30,000 bases of DNA from contig RPFO01000850.1 in NCBI GenBank assembly GCA_009746045.1, positions 12,501-42,500 of the forward strand, read 5' to 3'. This document shows, piece by piece, positions 9,748 to 17,617 of the stretch. Each line of letters starts with the position of its first letter. Position 1 is the stretch's first letter. The DNA comes from Mesostigma viride. Its lineage: Eukaryota > Streptophyta > Mesostigmatophyceae > Mesostigmatales > Mesostigmataceae. The notes beneath the pieces were generated by a model. The model saw only the letters and a program-made list of their open reading frames with translations. It was not told the DNA's origin and ran no database searches. A program made the position numbers and the translations under genes.

Positions 9748-10556
9748 TGCCGTCAGCGGAATTCCTATTTTTAAACGGTACCAGACTGGCCGACTACCCT
9801 GCTTTTAAAATTCGCTTCAAATCTGTCGCGGGAGCATTCACCATGCTCAGTGTGCTGCACGGTGACGACGTCAACGACCGACAAGACCGCATTCTTTTTG
9901 CTGCACTTTGTTCGCGCCTGGACGGTCAGGCGCTTACCGTTGCTGATCAAGCTGAGCCTCGTCATGGCAGCGTGGCGTTCAAGCTCGTGGATGCCGTGTA
10001 CGACCAGCCACGGCATACCCGGTCTCACAAGCAGGAGCTCCGTCGTCAGCTACACCGCTGCGAGCTGGCTGATGACGGCGACATGGGCCTGTACTTGACG
10101 GAACATGAACTACGCTACCGCGAGTACTTAAAGCTGGGGGGACGCTCCCTGAGACTGAATTCGTCCAGAATCTGCTGGATGGCCTCCCGGCCAAATATCG
10201 TCCACTTGTCGCTGCAGTTTTTGTGCGTGATGACATGTCTCTCACTGACGCACGCGTCCTCCTCCTCCAAGCCGCTGACCAGCTCAAGGACCGCCCAGCC
10301 GGTTCGACTGGCGCCCGCCGGCTCGGCTGCGCCTTCTCGCGACGAAGGCCAGCTCCCACCGGGCCAAGCATTTGCAACTCGCCCGGTGTGCAGCCATTGC
10401 AAGCGCCCTGGCCACCGTGTCGAGCGCTGCTGGACCAAGTATCCGGAGCGTCGCAACCAGCCCAACGGCGGCGCCGTGCATTTTACGGAGTCCAACCCTC
10501 TCATGGGCACCTCGACAATGGAGGCACCGGAAATGCCGTCCACATTTGCATTTTAA
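9713..10556 (+). pseudogene. Copia-type gag with CCHC zinc knuckle, frameshifted
   Basis: Nucleocapsid/capsid-like protein. A natural start is the ATG at 9713 (M-A-N-A-L-K-E-T-A-L). The copia gag signature L-N-G-T-R-L-A-D-Y-P-A-F-K follows in the next frame, past a T5A3 run near 9767. A second shift lies at a run of six Gs near 10136: the sense continues in another frame (E-F-V-Q-N-L-L-D-G-L-P) and returns near 10300-10340 before the knuckle C-S-H-C-K-R-P-G-H-R-V-E-R-C (CX2CX4HX4C) at 10389-10430. The long uninterrupted frame from 9747 therefore mixes sense and nonsense. Two of the breaks sit in homopolymers and could be sequence errors. Confidence 0.75.
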
Positions 10557-11011
10557 ATTTTCCAGCCGGTTCTCCATTTTTTCGTCGGTTATTGCTGAAC
10601 CGTCAAAAAGCATCTCTTCGGGTTTTGTTGCTAAGCCCTATGTCAAAAAGCACACTTTTCAGTGTTGTCCCGTCGTGACCCGCTGCATATTGTGGCCCCG
10701 TCGTGGCCACCTCGGCGTAGGTAGTCTACGTAGTGCACTAGTCCCGTCGTGACTAGTCTTTTTTGGTTCGTGGTCAGCCAAAAACCACTTTGTACCGGTA
10801 TGCTTCTGCCTTAAAGCCTATTGCCCGCTCACTACGGGGCATGTGTTTGAGGGGGGTGGCCCGTAGCAATCACCTGCCCTAGTCCTAGTTGTAAAGGTCC
10901 TTAGCCCTGAGTGCAATGACCGCTAGGAAATGGTTACTAGTTTGATAGGTGAATATAAACTGGGACATAGTACTAGCACTACTAGAGTGTTCCCCTCTTT
11001 AGGCAGTTGCC
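10557..11011 (+). other. Non-coding 3' interior with three same-loop hairpins
   Basis: No open frame of note. Three stem-loops share the loop CCGTCGT(G): around 10669-10679 (weak stem), GTGGCC...GGCCAC at 10692-10710, and ACTAGT...ACTAGT at 10737-10757. A further stem TTTTTGG/CCAAAAA lies at about 10760-10784. Together they suggest a structured RNA segment. Confidence 0.55.
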
Positions 11012-11019
11012 AAGGGGGG
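11012..11019 (+). other. Polypurine tract of the gag-only element
   Basis: AAGGGGGG immediately before the right LTR start TGTTTGGG. Confidence 0.75.
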
Positions 11020-11545
11020 TGTTTGGGAATTAATTAATTATTCCCAGTAGCCACATGCCTGAATTATTTCTATTCTGGGCAGGTGGGTCTTTTGTGTGTT
11101 GTTTGTGATTTCTTGGAGTGTGTTTTATTAGCTACGTGCTGATATTTTTACTGACTTTTTTGAATCAGTACTTAGCAAGATATTAATCTATGTTGTGTGT
11201 GTTTTTTGTTATAGTGTACGGTTCTCAACTAGTATGACAGCAACTATGTCACTACGTTACATGGACAGTGATTCTTGATTCTTTATTCCATGGACAGGTG
11301 TCACTTTACTGGATGAGATTCCATGCATTATATCAGGGTTGATTTTACAGATGACATCTGGCAATCATACAAACAATATTCTAGAATCTGGCGATGGTTC
11401 TTTGGTTGACTGCCATCTGGCAGTACCTCTTTTCTGCCTATAAAAATACGATGTGGGCCATACCTAAAGTATCGTCTCTCATGCCATGTCTCTCGTAATA
11501 AATTCATCAATAAACGACATTCAACTCATTCATGTACTTTAAACA
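11020..11545 (+). repeat. 3' LTR of the gag-only element
   Basis: 526 bp, same ends as 8802-9327 and one base different by eye. The CTCTC duplication follows at 11546-11550. Confidence 0.93.
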
Positions 11546-11599
11546 CTCTCCACCAACCGGGCTATGTTCTCATCCTCAAGCACCTCATCAGGCATTCTG

Positions 11600-14584
11600 C
11601 TATGGACCATCAGAGACGGACCACACTATGCTGGCAAACCAGGCCCACATGCCTCTCAACTCAGGTCCTGCAGCCTGGGTGATCTTCTCTGGCAAGGCCT
11701 TCACAATGGTCTGTTTATAATCTCCTCCAGCCTGAAGCCTGATACTCCACTCCCCGTCCCTCCTGAACAGGGTAGCCTGCATTCCACAGAACACTACAGG
11801 CTTGTTGGGCTCCTGCCACAGCTCCTTGCCCAGTGAAAACTTGCCACTGATGACAGGAATAAACTTCTTCAGCCAGGTCGTGGGGGCTAGCAAATGCAGA
11901 TCATCTCCATGCAAACTAGCATACACTGGCAGACCCTCCCATTGGGCCAGCAGCAAACAGGGATCAACTGAAGACACTCTCAAGCCACACTCACTGATCA
12001 GAGCTTCCTGCAGCGTGAGTCTCCAGATGATTGGGCTCGACCTGAGTCCTTCCAGGCCCTTCAGAATAACCAGGAATTGTTGATGCAGCTCCAGCTTCCA
12101 GATGGCAGGCACCTCAACACAGTAAGGCTCATCCTGCTTCCACACCCTCCTGGCCACTTCTGGATCAGATTTTAAAAATGCCCTCTTGAAGTCCAGCAGC
12201 ACTGATGACATAGCTGCTCCCCTGTTCAGCAACCCCACGTAGAGACATAGCAAAATTCTCCATGTGTCGTGTAGCATCCCTGGCGTGTATAGCTCCTCTC
12301 CTGGCAGACTCCCCGTGCCGTGATACTCATTCAGGACAGGCCTGACATGGGGCACTGATACCTCATCCACAACCTTCCTCTTCAGCACAAATCTCAAAGC
12401 AAGCTTCCTTGATGCTGGGGGACGTCTGTCTGTTGGTGCAGCACACTCAAACTGCAACCACTCCTCCAATGCCTTGGAGAAGGCGAGCTTCCAAGCCTCA
12501 AACAAAGTAGGCGAGCTCATCTCTTGGACCAGCTGGTCATATGTCAAAGGAGAGTGTGCAGCAAGGCTCCTGTGAGTTATGCCAATACTGCTGGGGTGCA
12601 ACACAGCTGGAATCACCAAACTGGCCGCTGGGGGCACCTCCCCTTCATCCCATTTTACACCCTTGACCGGCTTGGCCCTGCACCTGACTGGAAATGTTGT
12701 CCTGAAATTTTCTAGGGGAATCATCCCCCAGCCATCTCTTCTCAGAGCTGTAGCTCTGATAGAAATCCCAGGATTGCCCAGAAAATTCTGACCCAAAATC
12801 ACAGGGCCATCATAGTCCTCTAGGACAAGGAAGGTCACATCCACACCCATGACAGGGGCAGTAACCTCTCCCAACACCCTTAGATGCGTCCTACCACTGA
12901 AATCAGACACCCAGGGGCAACTTGGTTCTCCGACCAGCAGTTCTCCTGTATGCTGAGGTCCCATGACAGAAACCTGTGCATTGGTATCTATCTCCATGGC
13001 AGCTACCTCAGGTTCATCCAACTGGACAAGCTTGGACACCTTAGGCTCCTTCTTGGCTCTTTGCAAAGCCTGTACAATATCTGATAGACGCACACCCCTA
13101 GGCCTGGTGTCGGGCCGTTCCGGAGGTGCAGCCTGTCCGCCTGCTTGCCCAACCACCGTATGTGAAGGTACCCCAGGGGCCGGGCCAGGGTCACCCTGAG
13201 GGCTCGATACAGCTGTAGCACCCTGATCAGGAAGCTCCACGTCACCCCCGCCTTGTACACCAGCGGGCACCTGGAAGAGGTCTCCTTGATTACCTCCCCG
13301 GGGACGGATCTTTGACCAGGACAGACGGTGCACTGCTTGGGAGCCATCAATGGCCACCCAGCACTTATGGCCAGCGGCTTCTACTCGGGTCACCACCCCA
13401 TCATGCCAGCTGCCACGTTTCCCTGGAAAGCTTGGTTCCTTCCACACAACAACCTGTTGTCCAACGTTAGGTTCTAGGACACTCCAGCCCTTGTCTTTCT
13501 GCCTCAGCTTGAGGAACTTGGCCTCTAGCTTCTCCTTCCATGCCTGCTCAGCATCAGCTGGCAGCATCCTGGTATGCAGCATAAGAGGATTGATGGCAAT
13601 GTCACCAAAGAACATGGGAGTCCTCAGGTTCAGCCTGTCCTCCACAGAACGTAGCCATGCAGATGTCACAATGGCAGATGACGTCCTTGGAATCCTCTCC
13701 ACCAGCAGCACAGTCTTGATCTCTTGGATGGCTCTCTCCACCACCCCTTGCTGGCCGTGGCTCTCCCTGGGTGTAATCAGCAACTCTGGAAACTCTGGCA
13801 GGTTCTCACAGCACTCAAACTGAATGTCACACTGCAACAACTCCAACCCAGGGTACCTGCTCCTTGTCAACTTCAGAGCAGCAATCAATGTAGGCTTCTC
13901 CATGTCAGGCAGGATCTCTAGGGTCTTGTACTTGGTATATCTGTCCACTGCCACCAGCAGCTTCAAACCCCTGATTCTCTGAATATCTACCTGCACATGG
14001 CCTGGCTGCAAAATAGGAGTCCTGGCATGAGACTGCTTGGGCTTTCTAGCAACTAGCCTGCACTTGCAAGCTTGAGCAACCTGTTGGCAGATGGAGTACA
14101 ACTCACTTCCTCCCAGCCGTCTAGCAACTTGCAAAGACTGAGCTGCATGGCCAAACATGGTATGCAACCTTGAGGCAATGTCATACAAGAGAGAAAACCT
14201 TTTATTGTCATTATTAGCACTCAAGGTATGTACAGATCCCTTATGTACAGGAGGCACCAGGGTCGTGCCTGTCAGACTGTCTCCAGCCCTATCCTCATCC
14301 TGACCATCCTGTGCCAGTCCTGCACGGTCAGAATGCTTCTGAGATCCACCTGGGTCCACATCACCAGGTCCTACCTCAGGCTCAGCACCGCCATGGCGGG
14401 CACGTTGGCGAGTAACCACTGCAGCTACAGCTGGCATACTCTCTGTGGTAACCAAGCTTGCCCCATCGTGTCCAATAGGCTCTTTCACTAGAGCATGGGG
14501 CTGCCCCTCACTGCTGTCACTAGCAGCTTCATTACACACCCCTGGGGGCACCCTCCAGGGTTCAGGGATGTGTGCAGGCTCAAG
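11600..14584 (-). CDS. Copia-like pol: integrase, protease-like, reverse transcriptase
   Basis: Open for 994 codons after the gag UGA; residues below count from the codon at 14551. 125-165: zinc-binding region with H130, H135 and a C-x-C (C162, C164). 185-280: integrase core with D189, D242, E272. About 350-418: C-terminal domain ending H-R-L-S-W-S-K-I-R-P. 518-590: retropepsin-like segment with I-D-T-N-A-Q-V-S-V-M and later V-I-L-G-Q-N-F-L. 680-983: Copia RT with L-L-D-F-K-R-A-F-L (motif A), L-K-G-L-E-G-L-R-S-S-P and H-G-D-D at 881-884 where Y-V-D-D is usual. The frame stops at 11600, just before RNase H, which continues one register away. No protease signature lies between gag and integrase. 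Confidence 0.88.
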   Translation of the reverse strand, partial: LEPAHIPEPWRVPPGVCNEAASDSSEGQPHALVKEPIGHDGASLVTTESMPAVAAVVTRQRARHGGAEPEVGPGDVDPGGSQKHSDRAGLAQDGQDEDRAGDSLTGTTLVPPVHKGSVHTLSANNDNKRFSLLYDIASRLHTMFGHAAQSLQVARRLGGSELYSICQQVAQACKCRLVARKPKQSHARTPILQPGHVQVDIQRIRGLKLLVAVDRYTKYKTLEILPDMEKPTLIAALKLTRSRYPGLELLQCDIQFECCENLPEFPELLITPRESHGQQGVVERAIQEIKTVLLVERIPRTSSAIVTSAWLRSVEDRLNLRTPMFFGDIAINPLMLHTRMLPADAEQAWKEKLEAKFLKLRQKDKGWSVLEPNVGQQVVVWKEPSFPGKRGSWHDGVVTRVEAAGHKCWVAIDGSQAVHRLSWSKIRPRGGNQGDLFQVPAGVQGGGDVELPDQGATAVSSPQGDPGPAPGVPSHTVVGQAGGQAAPPERPDTRPRGVRLSDIVQALQRAKKEPKVSKLVQLDEPEVAAMEIDTNAQVSVMGPQHTGELLVGEPSCPWVSDFSGRTHLRVLGEVTAPVMGVDVTFLVLEDYDGPVILGQNFLGNPGISIRATALRRDGWGMIPLENFRTTFPVRCRAKPVKGVKWDEGEVPPAASLVIPAVLHPSSIGITHRSLAAHSPLTYDQLVQEMSSPTLFEAWKLAFSKALEEWLQFECAAPTDRRPPASRKLALRFVLKRKVVDEVSVPHVRPVLNEYHGTGSLPGEELYTPGMLHDTWRILLCLYVGLLNRGAAMSSVLLDFKRAFLKSDPEVARRVWKQDEPYCVEVPAIWKLELHQQFLVILKGLEGLRSSPIIWRLTLQEALISECGLRVSSVDPCLLLAQWEGLPVYASLHGDDLHLLAPTTWLKKFIPVISGKFSLGKELWQEPNKPVVFCGMQATLFRRDGEWSIRLQAGGDYKQTIVKALPEKITQAAGPELRGMWAWFASIVWSVSDGP
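12780..12995 (-). other. Retropepsin-like domain between integrase and RT
   Basis: Segment of the pol frame with the two hallmarks of clan AA aspartic proteases at the right spacing: D-T-N-A-Q-V-S-V-M (D-T-G/S-A in the family; residues 522-530) and V-I-L-G-Q-N-F-L (residues 584-591). Between them the strands L-R-V-L-G-E-V and V-T-F-L-V-L fit the fold. The third active-site position is Asn instead of Gly. It would cut Gag-Pol into mature proteins if active. Confidence 0.75.
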
Positions 14585-14587
14585 TCA
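14585..14587 (-). promoter_or_regulatory. In-frame UGA between gag and pol (possible readthrough site)
   Basis: Gag ends A-A-D-H-UGA and the same frame continues for 994 codons with no ATG near the pol start. The context is UGA followed by CUU; a C after UGA is the leakiest context known in many eukaryotes. Readthrough would give Gag-Pol from one mRNA. Confidence 0.6.
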
Positions 14588-15772
14588 ATGATCAGCAGCC
14601 TTGCCCTTGCCCTTGTCCTGGGATGGACCAGCCTTGTCCTTGCTGCCACCCTGAGCTGGCTTGCTCTGACCTTCCTGCCTCAGGTACGAGGGACACTCAT
14701 TCCTGAAGTGACCCTTCCCCTGGCAGAAATAACATTCCACCTGACTGATGTCCCGTGAGGTCCCACTGCTGGGCCCAGCCTTGGGAGGACCACCCACCCT
14801 CTTGAAGTCAAACTGGGACTGTGGATGTCCCGACTTCGGCGGGGTCCCCCGTCCAGCCCTTCTGTCACGCCCCCTCCTGGACCTTCCTCGACCCCTTGAA
14901 GAGGTCTCAGGCCCTCTCGAGGGCGCTGGGCCCCCGTGGCCCGATCCCCTCATGGACTTAACCGTGGGTTCAGTGGCCTCCTCATCACCCTGACGAGGGC
15001 GCTTACCACCCACGTACTTGCCGCTGAAACACTCATACAACTGGTCCGTCATGGCTGCCCAGCCATGGACCTGTCGCATGTGGATGGTCACATTATCCAT
15101 GGTGACCGGATCCAGCTGCAGCGACTTGAGAAAGTCGCCCATGGCCATCCGATCTGCGACGAAGAAGCCCTTGGCCATGGCGTCCTCCCTCAGCTTGACG
15201 AAGTCTTCAAAGGCGTGGACCACTAGCTGCCCCTTGATGGGCTTGTAGTCCAGGTATTCTTGCTTCAGGTGGGACCCATCTATGGTCCTCTTGTCACTCA
15301 GGAACGACCTGAGTCGCGTCATAAACGCCGCCCAGGTGTCCCCCGCCGCGTGTCGCTCCCGAACAAACTTGAACAGCCGCCTCGCCGACTGCCTTATGTA
15401 GGCACTAGACGCCAGGATGCGAAGCTTGTCACCGGTGTATATCTCCGTGTACAAGTTCATGTCCTCTAACATCCTCTCAGCATCCCGGGGCTGCCAATTG
15501 TCCTTGATGGACTGAAACTGGCCTAGCACCGCGTACCCCTCAGCCACGGTCGGTCGCTTAGGCGCCGCTTGATCTGCGGCTGGCGCGTTCTGACCGCCCT
15601 GCGATCCTTGGCTCTGATTATCTGGCACCTCAGCCTGGTCTCCCAGCGCCTGGCCGTCCCCGCGTCCATCGCGTCCACCGCGTCCATCGCGTCCATCTCG
15701 TCCATCCATCCCAGCGCCGCGCCGCGCGAAGCCCATAAAGCCCGCTTGTTGGTTGATAGCTCCATCATCCAT
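14585..15772 (-). CDS. Gag of the Copia-like element
   Basis: 395 codons from ATG at 15772 to UGA. The N-terminal part is low-complexity (M-D-G-R-D-G-R-D-G-R). Residues of about 75-260 have the helical layout of Copia gag capsid regions (W-A-A-F-M-T-R-L-R-S-F-L, L-D-P-V-T-M-D-N-V, Y-E-C-F). A basic, Arg/Gly/Pro-rich stretch follows. The zinc knuckle C-Y-F-C-Q-G-K-G-H-F-R-N-E-C (CX2CX4HX4C) is at residues 347-360, then a Lys-rich tail. It would form the virus-like particle and bind genomic RNA. ATG 15772 is the first in this frame after several upstream stops. It lies in the same frame as pol. Confidence 0.85.
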   Translation of the reverse strand: MDDGAINQQAGFMGFARRGAGMDGRDGRDGRGGRDGRGDGQALGDQAEVPDNQSQGSQGGQNAPAADQAAPKRPTVAEGYAVLGQFQSIKDNWQPRDAERMLEDMNLYTEIYTGDKLRILASSAYIRQSARRLFKFVRERHAAGDTWAAFMTRLRSFLSDKRTIDGSHLKQEYLDYKPIKGQLVVHAFEDFVKLREDAMAKGFFVADRMAMGDFLKSLQLDPVTMDNVTIHMRQVHGWAAMTDQLYECFSGKYVGGKRPRQGDEEATEPTVKSMRGSGHGGPAPSRGPETSSRGRGRSRRGRDRRAGRGTPPKSGHPQSQFDFKRVGGPPKAGPSSGTSRDISQVECYFCQGKGHFRNECPSYLRQEGQSKPAQGGSKDKAGPSQDKGKGKAADH

Positions 15773-15874
15773 GATGGCCTCTGTTCAGATCTGCTACAGC
15801 CAGCCAAGTGGCCAAGCAGCAATTAAAGCAATATAAGCTACTGAACAAGAAAGGAAAGTGCCAAGTGTTACCAC

Positions 15875-16793
15875 TCAGGCAAGACCACCACGGCTGGCCC
15901 CAGGCGCGTCCTGGTTCTCCTTGTCGCTGTCGTCGTCGCTGTCGCTCACCACAATCAGCTCTGGCACCCTGCTACCCGCTGCGCCGTCGTCGACCCGCTG
16001 TCGGCCCGCGATGACTGAATCGTCACCGTTGGTATAGTAGACAGGTGACAACCCGTCGTTGGCACCCCGCGGATTGTATCTTGGCACCTCGTGGTCGCCA
16101 AGTGTCTCGTCGCCTAGCCCAGCGACACCCCCTGCTCCCACCTCAAGGTCACTATCGTACCCAAGAGGTGCAAACTCTCCCAACGCGTCACACGAACGCG
16201 AAGGGGCGGGGGCAGTTCCTGAAAAGGAACTCTTACTCGCTCCGGAAACCTGCCGACTCTTGTCGCGCGCTGTCCTCCGGTGATGGCTTCCGCTGTCGCC
16301 CCGACCTCTGCAAGCCGCCTGTATGCTCCGCTCCGCGTCGTTCACGCCTAACTGGCCCCGCTGCAACACCCTCGTCGCCGATGACGCCTGCGAAAGCACG
16401 TGGTACTCCCGCACCCGCTACTGTCGGTACAAACTCGTGTCGCCCTGCGCCAGCTGCCTCCGCAACCTCGCCTCGCCTTGCCGCCAACTCCGTCCGCACT
16501 CGCTCAGCTACTGCTGTAATCACCGTCTGGATGCCGACCAAACCGTGAAGCTCCTGCTCGAGGTCGTCGATGCTCCGGTGCTCCGGAATGACGATGGTTT
16601 GTACGTGCCGCAGAATTCGCTCCCAATCTTCGACCTGGTCGTCGACGAATTGCACGAAGCTGCGATTAACAGGCGGACGATCTGCAAGCAATAAAGATAG
16701 ATCCCGAACGACACGACGCAATTCAGGCGAAATCGAACCCCCAGCAGACTGCCGAAACCGGAAATCCTGCTGCCGTTGTTCCTCCTGCACCAT
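15875..16793 (-). CDS. Extra coding region ahead of gag (two overlapping frames)
   Basis: Frame 1: 16233-16793, 186 codons from ATG 93 bp inside the 5' LTR. It has heptad-like helices (E-L-R-R-V-V-R-D-L-S-L-L-L, V-E-D-W-E-R-I-L-R-H-V, V-I-T-A-V-A-E-R-V-R-T-E-L) suggesting a coiled coil. Frame 2: 15875-16414, open 179 codons. Its second half looks like protein (Y-D-S-D-L-E-V-G; V-V-S-D-S-D-D-D-S-D-K-E-N). The sense probably passes from frame 1 to frame 2 within 16233-16414, by a frameshift or an indel, giving roughly 300 residues. Standard Copia elements have no such ORF before gag. Frame 2 is in register with gag but separated by a stop and about 100 bp with intron-like pyrimidine-rich sequence (near 15850). 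Function unknown. Confidence 0.55.
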
Positions 16794-16886
16794 TCACCAC
16801 CGGACGAGCTCCTCGCGTCGTCAACGCTGCACACCGCAACCGGCAACGACCCTCCTGGCCGTTCCGCTGAGACTGGTTGTAATTTG

Positions 16887-17580
16887 AGTTAACGTTCTTA
16901 GCAACGCAATGTGAAGGATATGGTTGCAATGCAGCAATGTGTGAATATGGTTGGAAACGGAGCTTTGTTAAAATCGGATAATGTTACAGCGCTCACACAC
17001 TTGAGGCTTGTACACGCGCTTGCCAAGTCAAGGCACAACACGTGAGGCGGGCTCGCAAGAGATGCCCATTTGGCACTGGCCTATTGTTTATATACTTGTG
17101 CACTGTGCTTGCTAGTCCTGAGCAGCCTAGGAGGCCTGCTCAGTAATAACACCCCGGTACAGTATTCACTACCTGTACAGCGCCCAGCTCCTATACAGTA
17201 GGTCTGCCATACAGGCACAGTGACCACAGAGCACAGTCCACAGTGACTATTGCATCTGCACCTAGAAGTCCAGGACTAAGCCTGCGGTACCAACAGACCA
17301 CAGGTTAAGGTTCCTATTTCCTGCGTACGACGTATTAATCCAATACCGTCGTAGGTACAGCACCTAATTCCTGTCAGCCCAGGAATTACTGTCGACCCCA
17401 TATGTCGTCGGCAAATATTCACGTCCGACTTAGAAGAACAGCCGGCTCGCGCTCGCGCGCGACCGGGAAGTCGGAACGCCATAACTTTCTTGATACTTGT
17501 CGGAATGAACTCGTTCCGGTGCCGCTGGAATCGCAGAGATATGCCGAATCAGGATCACGCCAATGCGCTTGGCGTTAACT
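16887..17580 (-). repeat. 5' LTR of the Copia-like element
   Basis: 694 bp, AGTTAACG...CGTTAACT. It acts as the 5' LTR because coding is on the minus strand. The first internal bases read on the minus strand are CAAATTACAACCAGTCTCAG. They lack the TGG start of a normal tRNA 3'-end binding site, so priming may use an internal tRNA region or another mechanism. Confidence 0.93.
17087..17094 (-). promoter_or_regulatory. TATA box in the Copia-like 5' LTR
   Basis: Minus-strand TATATAAA, about 490 bp into the LTR. The same string is in the other LTR near 7007-7014. Confidence 0.5.
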
Positions 17581-17617
17581 GTGCCCATGCAGAGAGCTGC
17601 TCTCTGCTGAGATATGC

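Larger units (their letters stand above)
8797..11550 (+). mobile_element. Gag-only (TR-GAG-like) non-autonomous LTR retrotransposon
   Basis: LTRs of 526 bp at 8802-9327 and 11020-11545, TG...CA ends, flanked by the 5-bp duplication CTCTC (8797-8801 and 11546-11550). A primer-binding site follows the left LTR and a polypurine tract precedes the right one, both in plus-strand orientation. The 1.7-kb interior holds gag-type sequence and no integrase, protease, RT or RNase H, so all enzymes would have to come from another element. By eye the LTRs differ at a single base (GGCC/AGCC near the left end), making it the youngest insertion in the nest. It is inserted in the opposite orientation to its host element. 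Confidence 0.93.
6801..17585 (-). mobile_element. Copia-like LTR retrotransposon with unusual domain order
   Basis: Complete insertion: LTRs at 6806-7501 and 16887-17580, flanked by the 5-bp duplication GTGCC (6801-6805 and 17581-17585). The single-copy target is present in the other Y copy near 25404. Coding is on the minus strand: an extra coding region, gag, a UGA, pol (integrase, protease-like, RT), and RNase H. A polypurine tract abuts the 3' LTR. Without the nested element it is about 8.0 kb. The LTRs differ, by eye, by five substitutions and two one-base indels, so the insertion is fairly recent. It is now inactive: pol is broken by the nested element and by a frameshift near 11600-11620. 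Confidence 0.92.

Noticed and set aside
9747-10556. The 269-codon frame taken as an intact gag
   Set aside because: Its middle third is out of frame: the gag-like sense there lies in another frame, and the first codon is GTG overlapping a stop.
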